From assembly GCA_949128115.1 (NCBI GenBank), contig OX421966.1:58463416-58527415 (forward strand): a stretch of DNA of 64,000 bases. The letters run 5' to 3'. This document shows, in pieces, positions 25,801-40,800 of this stretch (the first letter of the stretch is position 1; each line of letters opens with the position of its first letter). The translations under genes and the position numbers were made by a program. The notes under the pieces are model-generated. The model had not been told where the DNA came from and ran no database searches. It saw only the letters and a list, made by a program, of their open reading frames with translations. The stretch comes from Anaspis maculata (Eukaryota > Arthropoda > Insecta > Coleoptera > Scraptiidae).

Positions 25801-28800
25801 GCCCAAGACGAACTTCTTCGACCGTGCGATCGCTTAGAATTATTTTGTTAAAATATTAATTGACTAATGACTGAACGTTTTTGCACTAAACCAAATCTTT
25901 GGAATAAGTATAATTAATAATATGCATTCCATGTCTTCCTACCGATAAAAACCTCTTTGCCGCCTTTAGCGTTGGGGGGGCGCCGCCCTTGAGCCCTCCC
26001 TCACCAGCCGCCACTGACATTTGGTATAGTCTGTTCACCGATAGAACGGACTTTTTTGAATTTCATTGATGTAACCTATAGCAAACAAAAGCACCAAAGA
26101 CTGATGTAACAACATAGGCGCGTTTGGAACTAAACTGCTGGACAACGAAGTTATCGGTATCGGAAAAATGGTCCGACTTTGGAGGTCAATATCTCTCGAT
26201 CGCCGGTTGCGATTTCCATTCTGTTTGTTACGTTAACTAGATTAATCTTTCCGTAACCCATCCTATAATAGTGAATGTTGAGAAACTTTATGTAAATTTT
26301 CTACCGGGTGATACGTAAAATGGTGCAAAATTGCAACGACTTCATCGTACCCCCATTTTTCAAAAATATATTATCTCAATTTTCAGCTGTATTACACTAC
26401 ACAATTTCTTGTACAACTTCTTGTACAATCTGTCAGTTAAACAATCAAATTCATTGTTTTTGACACTATTTTGGCAGATTGTGCAAGAAATTGTGTAGTG
26501 TAATACAGCTATTACACTTAATACATTGTTTTTTGACACTATTTTGGCCGATTGTACAAGAAATTGTGTAGTGTAATAGCTGTATTACTGTAATAATACA
26601 GACGGCCCCGTAGCACAGGTGGTCGTGCATCAGCCTGTGGTACGGTTGGTTCTAGGTTCGATTCCTAGTCATGTCTGGGTGTTTTGTGCTGTCCACAATT
26701 TGCGTTAATTATAAGGTTTTTTCAATTGTATAAAAATTAAATAAAGCGCAAATAACTCCTATGGCGTTGAAGAGGCCGATGAGGAGGAAAACAAACTTTA
26801 AAAAGAAAACTTTAAAACTTTACAATCTGCCAAAATAGTGTCAAAAAACAATGAACTTGATTGTTTATCTGACAGATTATACAAGAAATTGTGTAGTGTA
26901 ATACAGCTATTATACAGCTATAACATTAAAGACATAAATTTTTATGTTGGATGTTGCCGTTTTACGAAACTCAGGCATAGCACAAGCACAAAAAGTATAA
27001 CGTCCAGGGGGACTTTACTCCACTCGGACACTGAACTTCCACATCGTTACCATGTTCAGGGGCTTAAATCTGCAAATAGAACATGTTCCATAACTAAAAT
27101 TCTAAAGAAATTCTGACGAAATCCAACGTACGAAAAACAGGCAGGGACAACCACTTGAAAAAATGCCCCCTGCCTGACCCCACACCAAATATTCGGGTTG
27201 TGTTGAGAGTCAAATTGTCCTGGACTGTTGTACGAACAATCTTGCTCAATGTCAACATCCATTCATCAAAAGTGACTTAATCTCACTTGCCAACAAGGCA
27301 AATCTGTAACATTCAAAATACAAATTTATATCTTCGATGTTAGACTTCCAATCCGGATAATTCCAAAACCGCCACACTTTATTATTATTATTATTATTAT
27401 TATTAGTGATTAAAACGACCAACAGGCCAGAGCCCAATTACAGGTCGAGTTTAGAGAAGGCAGCATATACAGAAGCAGGAGTGCAGAACAGGATGTCGAC
27501 TTCATTCTCGATCAAGCTGTGATTTGAGTACATCCTGCTGAGAGGAGAAGATGCCATAAGATTTGTTCTGGCAAAAGGCATCAGGAACAGAGCTTTTGAT
27601 CTCAAATGAGCACCAGGCACGCGAAAGTCAATCCTGCTCAGAATCTCAGCGCAGTCAACTCCCCCAAAAAGAATCTTGTGCAGGTAAATAACGGAGTGGG
27701 CAGCCCTGCGATTGTTCAAACTCTGTAAGTGGAACCTGTTCTGCAGCTCACTGTTAGGGAAACCCCTAGGAGGATAGACACTGTCCAACCTGAAGGACAG
27801 AAATTTCAAAAATCTTCGCTGCACTCTCTCCAGGCTGTTAATATGAGTCTTATATAGGGGGCTCCAAATAATAGAAGCATACTCAAGCTTCGACCTGACA
27901 AACGTGCAGTACAGCAGACGAAGCGTAGCCACATCCGCAAAGTCCCTTGAGTTTCGGATGACAAAACCCAGACTTTTGAACGCCGATTTGACGACATCGT
28001 TTATGTGCATTCTGAAGGAAAGCTCTGGGTCAAAACAAACACCAAGATCTCTCACGCTGCCAGGTCTGGAAAGAGTGTACTCGCCCAGGTTGTAGTCATA
28101 GAAAGTTGGGTTGCGCTTCCGAGTGTAAGACTGTACGTAGCACTTCGAGGCATTTAGTGACAGAAAATTAGCTTTGCACCACTCATCAACCAAGTCAAGA
28201 TTTGCCTGAAGTAACCGACAGTCGGCGCGATCATCAATTCTGCAAAACATCTTCAGATCATCGGCATATAATAAATGTTTCACAGATAGATTAGCTACTA
28301 TGTCGTCAGCATATATATCAAAAAGCTTTATGATTTTGGTATTAGAATAAATTTTAACATGAAGTTTCTCAACATTCACTTTCACTGGATAGGTCACGGA
28401 AGCATTAGACTAATGGGGCCTTGCAATTGAAAAACTCAACGTGAGGTCGCCACTACTGTAGGGGGCGCCTACTTCGATGAAGCGGCCGTAACGACGGGAA
28501 AAACAGGGGAGTTTGAGTAGTTTGACCAGTTACTGACAGTGACTGGAGACGTCAAGCAAGAAACAGAGGTTATCCAAATTTCAAATCAAGACATAAAATG
28601 ACGGACATCGGTCGTTGAAGCGTCAACGCCGTCAAAATTGTCGAATTTGCCCCCCAACGGTTGTGGCGCCCTCGGTGTGTGAAAGTGGCAGTGCAAGGCC
28701 CCATTAACACAATAAACAAAATCTGTTGTGGGGCGACACAAAACTTTCCCGGCGGTATTCAGAGACGTCAGTAATGATTTTGATCGAAGTGTCCCTTCGG

Positions 28801-31800
28801 GAAGGAGGAAGATTTGATTTGAAAATTGATGAAAAAATTCTATTGAGCTAGGCGTTGAGCAGGCATCCTGCTCCCATTATTGGGCCGACAAAACCATCAG
28901 TGACAGGTTACATTTCCAAGGTGATGAAATAATTCAAAAGGTGAACTAGGTAGCTAACTGTTGTGATACCTTGAGAATGCAATGCCAGTTCCACACAAGG
29001 AGATTTACGGAGCCCCAAACAACACTTGAAGACACAAAAAATCGGGACGCACACTGTTGCATTCAATAATGCAACTCAAATTATTACTTAAAAAGTAGCT
29101 GGTGAAAATCAGTTCCTGAACCTGGGGCAGAGTTCTAATTAACTGCAATTCAGGGCCCCCAAAGTAACCTGTCAAATGAGGCTTATCGAGCCCATCAGGA
29201 GGTGAGATTCGAACCACACCTAATGGCACAATAGTATTCAAAAGTAAAAAAGCGAGAGGGGGGCTCGATGGGGCTCCAAGAGACACCCGTAGACACCAGG
29301 GAGCCTATAGGGCTGCAACCAACCCAAGGAGACACAAGGTGCCGTTTTGGCCTGAAACGGCAAATTTTAATAGCCACAGGTGGGAGCCACATCAGGGCCT
29401 TGAACGGCAGGAAGACACATGCGGCCCTGGTACCGCGAATGATACAAGGGAACTGCACACAGTGGCGGCTGGTGAGGGAGGGCTCAAGGGCGGCGCCCCC
29501 CCAACGCTAAAGGCGGCAAGAGGTTTTTATCGGTAGGAAGACATGGAATGCATTGTATTGATTATACTCATTCCAAAGATTTGGTTTAGTGCAAAAACGT
29601 TCAGTCATTAGTCAATTAATATTTTAACAAAATAATTCTAAGCGATCGCACGGTCTAAGAAGTTCGTCTTGGGCTCCGCATTCGGCGCCCACCGCCGATG
29701 TGGTGATGCCGGGGTGCACCCGCGCAAAAGATGTCCGTAACCATGGCAACGCGAGACGCGGCTCCCGCTCTATACTGCAGATATGGGCTCCGTTTTTCGA
29801 GCCCCCAGCCGATTGAAATAATCGATATAATTATTCATGTACTCTTCGATTAGTCAACAGTTTGCAAACATGAAGATAGCTGACCTAAAAAAGGTACATT
29901 TAGGTCATCAAGCCTACAAGAAGAAATAAATGCAAAAAAACAACGGACGTCCGATTACAGCATTGATTCCATGATTGATTCACTGAATATAAAGCAAATC
30001 GAACCCGCAAGAATAAATTCGTGGTGCATTAACTCACACGTAATTTTGACAAAACAGTAAATGCTAAAACTCCATATGGTTGTGATGCGGATACGACAAA
30101 AAAGTTTTTGTCTCGAGTTTCGTCATTTCGCGAACTGAAAACTGTTCTATCTGCACTCTGTAGAAAATGTTTTTCGAACTTCGAACCAACAAAACATGGA
30201 CGAAATGTTTCATGATTTGAACAATCAGATCAGAAACGGAAAAGGAATAAAAGCCTCTTTCTCTAGTTTCTGATCTAATTGTTTATATCAGGAAACATTT
30301 TGTCCATGTTTTGCTGGTTCGAAGTTCGAAAAACATTTTCTACAAGAAGTGCAGATAGAACATTATAGTTCTCAGCTCGCGAATTTGTTATGAACTTGAG
30401 CCCTCCTTGCAAAAAACTCACGAGCCGCCACTGACTGCACACATTAGGGCTTGCACGTATATGCCAAGGAAATGGGCATACTGAAGTTCCTGAAGCTGCA
30501 GAAAACACAAGGGGGTTCACGGAGCCCCAAAACGATACTTGAAGACACAAAGGATCGGGGCGCACTGTTGTCTTGAACGATACAAGAAAACACACCGAGA
30601 TCTGCCTGCATTATGGCCTGCATCCATAACCATTTTGTCACTTTGACATAGATAGGTACGATTCGTGACAAAAACGTACCGGTTTGGTTGCTAAGAAAAT
30701 TAAATAGGCCAAAAGTCGAGGAACAGGCAAGCGCGGTTCAAATCGGCCAGGCCAAACTTTTAACCTCCATTTCTCTATGATGTTTGTTATTTTTAGTCGG
30801 CTCGGCTGTTGTCAGTGTTGTGTAATAAAAGCATCAGCTTCATTCAAAAAAATTATTCTCCCATTCATTAAAATTAGTATTAAACTGGTGTCATTTAAAA
30901 TTACCATAGCACTTAGCTGTGATTAGCGGAAATAAGCACATCTTTCTAACTGGAATTTTAAATTTCGCGGGTAACGCTCGGGGACTACTTTTTAAGCGGA
31001 GGAATCTGGTGGTCCTTTCTATCAGTGTATAGGCACTCTGCGGATTTGCTTCAGCGCCAAAAGTTGCGGTCTTTCTGTACTTTTCTCACAGAAAGTTATC
31101 TATTTCCATAACAACAATGCCATTTCAATAATCATACCACCTGCAAATGTCAATTTTAACAATTCATGAACTTCAATATTGACCATTTTCCTCACACATA
31201 TGTTCGCGACTGCCGCATGAGGGTGCTGAAACGGGCGGAATATTCAAAATGTGCAGAGCGCCTATTGAGTATACATGGGTACTTACATAGGGAAACCAAC
31301 TAATCAACTTTTTTTGTCAACATAAACTGCTCGTCAAAAGTTAAGCATAGACCAAAATTTGCACCAATTTCAAGTAAGGATTTCTTCGGGGAAGGATATC
31401 TGATTTGAAAAAAATGTATAGTGCTTGGTAGAGCTTTTCTTTAGGTACAAGACGCTATGTCAATTCACGTCACCATTGACTTTGCCCATGATATACAGGA
31501 TGCCAAAGAAGGAGTGTCAAAAGTGTTAATTTTTGAAGTCGTGGAACTTTTTTAGAAAAAATTCCGGATTTTTTTTCTCTTGAGTTTTAGAAAGCGGATA
31601 TCAATATCTCGAAACGGTTTTCGACTTTTGATCGTATTTTGTTTTTTCAAAGAGTTCTTGATTTTTTTGTGAAATTTAGATTTTTTGATGCAGAATTTGC
31701 TAGAGCAGTTGCTTTTTCTTGAAAATTCACAGAAACGTACGTGATTGCTGGATGAATTATATCATTAGAAAATTGACCTCATGGACCTCCAGAAGAGGTC

Positions 31801-34800
31801 ATCCTCTGGACCTCTTCAGGGGAGATGCCCAATGAAGCATGCTGCGACTTCACTTTGACACTTATTGAACCCAGCATGGATAAAAATGCAAGACTTGTAA
31901 CCATGCGTTGCATCAAAATTACCATGGTTACCAAGTAGTCTCATCATGGGTGATTTTGTTACTGCCCAAGTCACTGGAAATTTTCAGAAGTGATATCTCC
32001 TAGACGAGTAGAGATAAAGCCATAATTCTTTTTTTGATTTCAATCGGACACATTATTGGTCATTCAAGCACGATGTGCAAATTTTTCACGTTTATACTTT
32101 TTCAGTGGTGGGGAGAAATGTTGACGTTTGTCATCTCAGAAATTTTTTTTTGTACTTGTCATCATTGAAATGTCAACATGAATGTAATCTACCACTTTCA
32201 CATCAGTAGTGAAAACAAAAGACCAACGAAGGTTTTCTCAGGAAACCTGGACTGTGAGGAAGAGAAACACCGAACGCAAACTTGGAATTCATCAGCTGAA
32301 ACTGACAGTATACATTCATGTTGACATTTCAATGACGACAAGTACAAAAAAAAAATCTGACATGACAAACGTCAAAATTACCGCCCCCAACTGAAAAAGT
32401 ATGAACGTGAAAAATTTGCACATCATGCTCGAATGATCAATAATGTGTCCGATTGAAATCAAAAAAAGGATTACGGCTCTATCTCTACTCGTCTAGGAGA
32501 TATCACTTATGAAAATTTCCAGTGACTTGGGGAGTAACAAAATCACCCATGATGGGACTAATAGGTAACCATGGTAATTTTGATGCAACGTATGGTTACA
32601 AGTCTTGCATTTTTATCCATGCTGGGTTCAATAAGTGTCAAAGTGATGTCGCAGCATGCGTCATTGGGCATCTCCCCTGACGAGGTCCAGAGGATGACCT
32701 CTTCTGGAGGTCCATGAGGTCAGTTTTCTCATGGTATAATTCATCCAGCAACTGCGTACGTTTCTGTGAATTTTCAAGAAAAAGCAACTGCTCTAGGAAA
32801 TTCTGCATCAAAAAATCTAAATTTCACAAAAAAATCAAGAACTCCTTGAAAAAACAAAATACGATCAAAAGTCAAAGACCGTTTCGAGATATTGATATTC
32901 GCTTTCTAAAACTCAAGAGAAAAAAAATCCGGAATTTTTTCTAAAAAAGTTCCACGACTTCAAAAATTAACACTTTTGACACTCCTTCTTTGGCATCCTG
33001 TATATCATGGACAAAGTCAATGGTGCCGTTAGTCGACATAGCGTCTTGCAGCTGAAGAAAAGTTCTACCAGCCACCATAAACTTTTTTCAAATCGGATAT
33101 TTTTTGCCCAATATATCCATGCTTGAAATGGGAGCAAATTTTGCTCTATGCTTAACTTTTGACGAGCAGTTTAGATGCGGAGGAAGAAGCTCGCCTTTTG
33201 CAATGATACAAGTCCAAAGTCAATTATGTTCCAGAATTTGCGTCTTATCAGAACTGTATGTACATTATGAGAATATAATATTTTATTCAGATGAACAAGA
33301 AAGTAAATGAACGTGTTGAGGCTGAAGATTCAATTGTACCCATTGAATCTTCAGTCAGATGGACGGACGGGCAAAGTAGTGAAGCTAAAAGCGCCTTTGG
33401 GTACAGTACGGATAACGGCTACATTTTACACACTTTTACAACCACGAAACCAACTCTGTTGCTTTCTACTCGTGATTATTAGTCGCCACCGAGAGGGTAA
33501 TCACGATCACACTTATAGTTTCTTTGCAGTTGAATTGTTCAAGCCGTGCTACTTTTCTTTGCGGTGCCCTTCTCAGGTCGACGCTCAACATTGCGCAACA
33601 TTACTTTGTTGGTAAGTCATGAGTCAGTGTAGCGTACCTGCTCTTATTTTCCACTGAAGTGATGTAGGCAACCAACAATACAACAACATCCAGAAACTTT
33701 AACTGGTGTTCTTTCAACGCGTTGTTCCTTCTTTTTTTGCAAAAATTCCTGGATATTTCGCAAATTTTATTTTAGAATATCATCATACACACCGTTCTGA
33801 GTGATTTGCCAATTTTTTTGTTTGGATTTGCTGTGGCCGTTATCCGTACCGTACCCGATTCAGTTTTTAATAAAGCCTCGGATAGAGCTATTGACGAAAT
33901 ATATGGTAGATAATTTTATCAAAACATACCCGCTGGAGCTGAGTATTATTTGCTTCATTTCTGTACCAGTTGCAAACCCACATTAGCAGGTTTTCCTGTG
34001 GGGGTTTTTCAGTAACGATAACAGTATTGACGATAACAACGAAGACATTCCTGGAACAGTGGGGATTAATCAGTGGGGTTTTGGTTCGATGGGAGATCAA
34101 CGCACGATAGTAGATGCCCCAGTACTAAGAAACGCGTGAAAAAGTCCATCTGGCCCAGTGCGGATTTGAACCCGGGACCTTCGCCTTTGAAAGCGGGGCC
34201 GAGCTCACCGTGCTACCGACTGGGTTACAGTTGAGAACTATCTCCAGTGTTTCACGGGTGATACCGACATATGGCTTCCACTTGCAGGAAGCAAAATAAT
34301 AATTTAAACTAGCCTGTATTTTGTTGACGTAGAGAACATGTTAGTTCAGACCGAAAAGTTCATAAAAAAAAACAGATCAAGAAAAGTTTTTGAATGGTAA
34401 AAATATGTTCAGAACAGCGAAAATAAAGTCCAGCGGGAACACCTTCAAGCTGGACACCTGTACATTGAAAACAAGAGCTCAAGCAAGCTATTTTTGCTGT
34501 GTGTAATAATAATTGAATAAGGAAATGTTTCGAAAGTTGGGAAAGGTTAAACTTTGACATTCACTTTATTTTCTTTTGCGAAGAATGTTGCCGTCGCTGG
34601 CAACTCGAGAATAGTTGTTGCTGCGAAATAACAAGTCATATTACGATGTTTGCCGGTCTTCAATCGAGGTTTCGATGCGGCTTTATCGAGAGGAAAAAAA
34701 GTGGAAAATTTCATTGTTTCAGCGTGAATGGTTTAGACATAATAGATTATTTCCAGTTTTGTGAGGAAAATGGTAATCATGAAAAAAACCGATGAACTAG

Positions 34801-37800
34801 TTGCCTCGATGGAATGAGTTGACCTCCTGGCGTCCTGGAATTCTCCAACACCAGGAATTTCACATAGGCCAGTCAAATAGGGAAAGCTGGAGGGAAAAAA
34901 CTGTTGGAGTTTTGGAAATTTGACAGTAATGTCCGGTAAGGTGTACTGATAAACATACTAAAAGTCCCCAGCTCTACCTATTGAGCTCGAGCCGCCATCT
35001 TGGAAAAATGGTCCTTCGATCCAGTTTTCTGCTTATATTGCGCTAATCATCGGAGATATTCAACTAGGTTTCATTAAAAATCAAGGCCATAAAATTGTCT
35101 ACAAAAATTGCTCTATACCGATTTGTCTCTCGTATCTACTGATATTAATTAAATTAAATTAACAAAAAAAAAATAAAAAAAAAGCGATTTTTTGCCTATG
35201 GCTGGAGATATTGTCTTCAAAATTTGTGAAGATGTTGGCAGTCTACATCAAAGCTAAATGTGACAGTTGAATTAGAAAAAAAAATTGCGAAAATATTTTT
35301 TATTTTATTTTTTAAATTAAGCAAAAATTTGGTTTTCGAGTTTGACATTTCCAACAGGGCGGAGTAAAGGTTTCAATCGAACATCAATCAGTTTTGATAT
35401 TTACATATTGTAAGACAAGATTTCATCAATATTGTGCCTTCACGATCTTCTGGAATGCTCGATATGAATTAAACAGAAAGAATAATCGCTAAGTCCAAAA
35501 AGTGTTGTCGATTGGTTCTGAAGGAAACATTTCGAAACAAAAGACATCAGCAAAGGATATACAGAAGGTCCAAAGGTTATTCAACTGTATATGACCCCCA
35601 TATTGATGTGCCTTATCCAAAATAGTAAAAAAAAATCAATCAAAATGTTAAAATCCACCCTGTATAACGAAAAGTAACGATACAAAATGGAAGTAGTAAA
35701 GCATACCTGGTGTCAAAAATACAGCCTTTACATTGCTGAAAAAAAGAACAAAATTGATGGATTTATTTGAAAGTTATTAGTCCTCAAACTTGACTTTACA
35801 AATTTCAGCCAGTGAAATAGGGAAAAGTAGAGAGAAGTAACTGTCGGAGTTTCAGAAATTTGACAGGAATGTTCGCTAAGGTATACTAATAAACATACTA
35901 AAAGTCCCCGCCAGTACCTGTTGCGCTTGAGCCGCCATCTTGAAATAATGGTCCTTCGATCAAATTTATTACCATTTTTCCAAGATGGCGGCTCGAGCAC
36001 AACAGGTAGTGGCGGGGACTTTTAGTATGTTTATTAGTATACCTTAGCGAACATCCCTGTCAAATTTCTGAAACTCCGACAGTTACTTCTCTCTACTTTT
36101 CCCTATTTCACTGGCTGAAATTTGTAAAGTCAAATTTAAGGACTAATAACTTTCAAATAAATCGATCAATTTTGTTCTTTTTTTCAGCAATGTAAAGGCT
36201 GTATTTTTGACACCATGTATGCTTTACTACTTCCATTTTGTATCGTTACTTTTTGTTATACAGGGTGGATTTTAACATTTTGATTGATTCTTTTGTACTA
36301 TTTTGGATAAGGCACATCAATATGGGGCTCATATACAGTTGAATAACCTTTGGACCTCCTGTATATCCTTTGCTGATGTCTTTAGTTCCAAAATGTTTCC
36401 TTCATAACCAATCGACAACACTTTTTGGACTTAGCTATTATTCTTTTAGTTTAATTCATATCGAGCATCCCAGAAGCTCGTGAAGGCACAATGCTGATGA
36501 AATCTTGTCTTAGAATATGTAAATATCAAAACTGATTCATGTTCGATTGAAACCTTCACTCCGCCCTGTTGGAAATGTCAAACTCGAAAATCAATATTTT
36601 GCATAATTTGAAAAAAAAATAAAAAAATATTTTCGCAATTTTTTTTTCTATCTCAACTGTCACGTTTAGCTTTGATGTAGACTGCCAACATCTTCACAAA
36701 TTTTTAAGACAATATCTTCAGCCATAGGCAAAAAATCGCTGAATTTTTGATTTTTTTTTGTTAAGTTAATTTTATCAATATCAACATATACGAGAAAAAA
36801 GTCGGTATGAAACAATTTTTGTGGGCAATTTTATAGCCTTGATTTTTTATGAAACTTGATTGAATATCTCTGATGATTAGCGGAATATGAGCAGAAAATT
36901 GGATCGAAGGACCATTTTTCCAAGATGGCGGCTCGAGCTCAATAGGTAGAGTTGGGGACTTTTAGTATGTTTAACAGTACACCTTACCGGGCATAACTGT
37001 CAAATTTCCAAAACTCCAACAGTTTTTTCCCTCAAACGGAAAAATTTGTTCTAATTTGACTGGCCTATAGTAATTCCGCTTAATTTTTTCTATAAAGTTT
37101 CTAATAATAACACTAGTTATTTAATATATTGATAATAAAAAATATAGCATGTATGGACATTTTATGTGAGTAAACGCTCAGTTTCTTGGCTCTACTAATT
37201 TTGACGATTATGTGATACACAACGTTGAATTCAGAAACAACACCTATCAGAATCAGCAAAGAAAAGCAGGTGAATATTATCCATTCCATTCCATGATATC
37301 TTTTCTTCAAGTTGGACAATCTGATACGTTGATGGATTGGAAAAGTCAAGATGATTTAATCAAATTTGTCAAAGTGATGTTTGCTCTGCTGGATTGCCGT
37401 TTTAATTCAATTGTTAGGTCAGATTTTGACACTGACACAATATTTTCATCAGTTTTCGTCTTGAAAACGCCGTTAGGCACGTTATTTCAATAGTGAAAGT
37501 ATTGAGAAGTGCAACAGTGAGAATATACAGTTCAAAAAGTGATCGAGGGGAACCCAGTTCTACCGCCGTAGTGTGATTTAGTCGCAAAGTGATCCTGTGA
37601 CCTGAGCTCGTCGCGCCGTGTGAGAACCTAGGTACGTTAATTCACCCTCTCTTCCAGGATCATGAACTGTGATCCTGGCCGAAAGAAAGCGGCTGAGATC
37701 AGTGGGCAAACCTGTGTCCTGCCGGCGACGCAGTCCCCAGAATGACAATTTGACAACACAGCGTAGTTCAGGTGAAGGTTTCATGTCAAACGGACACAAA

Positions 37801-40800
37801 TTTGAACGTAACCTCCCTTGTATCAAGATGACATTAAACATCAAAAATCAGGGACACCAACAGAACTCGAATTTTTCGTGGCCAGCTGTGTTTTTTTTAA
37901 GCTTGGAATGGATTATATGAGTATGTTGCCATTCAAAAAAAAAACTTGTGAGTGAAGAAATGGAAAAAGATTTTCGCTGCTCAGAAGCATTTCGAAGTAA
38001 TGGCGGCAAATACCAAATTTTCTCTCGCCAGACGGCGCTGCACGTTGGAGTATCTTAAATTTGGTGGTTTTAAACCAGTCACTGGTTTATTGTTGTGATG
38101 CCATTGTGAAATGAGAAAAATGTTTCCGGCAAAATTTGAAGCAAAATGTGGTCAGTGGAAGTTTGTCGAATTTTTACTTCTAACTTCTAACCGTACTAAG
38201 GAAGTTCGTATTTGACCACACGTTACCAGTTAAGATGATTAATTTTTCTTGTAGAAACAAATGCCACTTGATCCCCATCGAAGTCACTGAAGTCACGTTT
38301 TCACAGGAAGTACCGAAATACAGGACACTTGCAGTTTTCAGTGTTTTCACAGATCAAAAATTGATAGTCGAGACGAGTTTAGTCCTCTAGCTGATGAACA
38401 CGTGATGGGGCGATTACATTTTGCTCACCTTATCGCCGACAGATAGCATAAACATCGGAGCTGTGTATTCCAGGAATTTTGGTGTGGTGCGGCGATTAGT
38501 TCAGCATGAATTGTATGGGATTTACACTGTAGGTACCACTTGTGGTTTTATTATGACACCTCGGACTGCCGTTCTCTGATCAAAATCTAATGGCGTTTTC
38601 GGCTCACACGCTCTGACATTGCTCAGAGCGGACTACGCTTGCGCACTTTGGCGGTTTCCATGGAAACTTGACAAGGCGCATGAGTGGTCCGCTCCAAGTC
38701 CGTGAGCCGAAAACGTCATCAGTGTTCAGTCTTTGAATAGGTACCTAACAAAGAAGCGAGACCTTGTCGCTTTTTTGGAATGACAAAAAAATTATGTACG
38801 GAATTCGGTGCTATCCACTGTAGGTACGGTACTTGACACTAGTCTACCAAAATCAATCAACATCAATGCATAAGAATAACGAAAAAAAAAACGCTTGCCA
38901 CAACTTGTTGTGTAATTTCTCGTGGAAAATCAAGTACTTACCTGCCTAATGATTTTTTAACGCGTATTCTTAGGAAATTCGCTATTAGCCGCGCTGTGGA
39001 GTCCGTCTGTCTTGTATTCGAATCGAACTCCTCCTAAACGAAAAGTCGTAGCGCTATCGGTTTCTTTTTAAATGATACCTAGCCAATTTTCTTCGGATGG
39101 GAATACGCACACAATTTTTTTTTTTATCGCCTGATTGCAGAAAAAGTGAAATAATTTTCCAAAAGTGGGTATTTAAGGTGGCCGGAATATTGGTCAAATA
39201 ACACAGTTTTCTGTCAGTTCTAGTAGCCTTATTCTCGGAAGAAAATTACCATTCAGGTCTCTTTGAAAACAAAAATTAAAATTATTTTTCAAAATTTTGA
39301 AATTTCAGCTCGTTACGTTGAAGATCATTCTTGTAGCTTTCAAAAGAAACCTAGAATAAGGTTACTGGAACTGCTTGCTTCGCTACGCTTTACCATATAG
39401 GTACATGAATCTGTATGGACTGGGACCCCCGGCCGGCCGGTAAGTTTGCGAACTCTAGAAGGGTGTAGAAATTTGTTTTCCAGCTGAATCATGAAGAAAT
39501 GCATTTTATGATACGTGAATTAATTCTACTTCAACTTGAAATCCATTGTTGCGATAGACAGATATTTATCTGAGCCAGTGGCGTATCTAGGGTAAATTGC
39601 GCCTAGGGCAAAACATGAAAATTGCGCCCCTGAATTAGAAACCCTGGGAAATGCGCCTCAGGCAGTTTTTCAAAATTCAGGTGGGCCAACGACAAATAGG
39701 GCCCCCACGTGTGATCTGTTCCCATGCAAAGTTGCTAGGCAACCAGGGCTGTCACTAGGCTATCACCTAGGCAACATCACCTGATGAACTGTTCCCTGGT
39801 TCCGAAAATAGGGTCCCTGTTATAGGTTATACCTAGATCAGATGAAAAAGTTGAAAGTTGATCGTCTGTTTGAATGTATTGGTTTTGGTTTTCCCTCTTT
39901 CTCTATTCCCATTTCGCTTGTAAATTATTGCTCACACGAATTGCGCCCAATAGTTCAAATATCTACATTATCCAGGGTGTCTCAAAACTCGCGCTCCAGA
40001 GAACACTGACATGGTGCCGACGACAATAGGTTCCCAGGAAACGAAAGAAAAAATGTATTACTGCTTGCATAAAGGAGTCATGAGTTTTTTGAATCCACCA
40101 ATCCCGGAGGGTCAATTCGAGGTAAATTTGCAAAATTTAACCCAGTTGCTAAGTTTTGAAAGTAATACCAACTGCCTGTCATTTTGTGATAAATGTTTGG
40201 CTCACTGTAACTGTGACACTGTCAGATTTAGATACTTGAACCTGGCAACTTGGAATTGAGGTAACATACCTCAAATGTACAGGTCTGTGATTGGTTAACT
40301 TAACTTTGTCTTTTCTCGAATACCATTTGAGGTAGATTTTTTTCTCGGTATTACACATCTGACTGCTATCTAGTTTTGCTTCATTTACTCTGGGGCGTGA
40401 GTTTTGAGACATCTTGTATATAATTATATAAAGTTCAAAGAACTTGGTCTTTGATTCGTTTTTCCAATTTTCTTCTTAATTTTTTCACATTTTTATCTTT
40501 TCCTCTCATTTGCGCCCTGAGGATTAAAGTGCGCCCATGGCACGTGCCCCACTTGCCCCCCCGTAGATACGCCTCTGATCTGAGCCGATTTTGATGGAAC
40601 TAAAATATTTAGGTACCCGAATTTTATATAAAAAAAATTGATGATTTCATGTGGTACTTTTGGGACAATCTGTATACAGAGGGTCCCGAATTTAACCCTA
40701 TCAATTTCAAGAGTTAATAAACCATCAACATTGAACTTAACTTGACGATAGAAACATGCCTCTCAAACGCTTAGTAATTGAGACACATCTATCTCTTCAA

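Noticed and set aside
26602..26675. host tRNA gene
   Set aside because: The T arm is good, but the acceptor stem does not close and the unit has a SINE body downstream.
34151..34233. host tRNA gene
   Set aside because: A- and B-box-like sequences are present but the anticodon stem does not pair, and a second copy with a shared non-tRNA tail exists at 41067, so it is a SINE.
37212..37493. 93-codon frame as a nested gene
   Set aside because: No recognised domain, no splice-site support and ordinary AT-rich composition.
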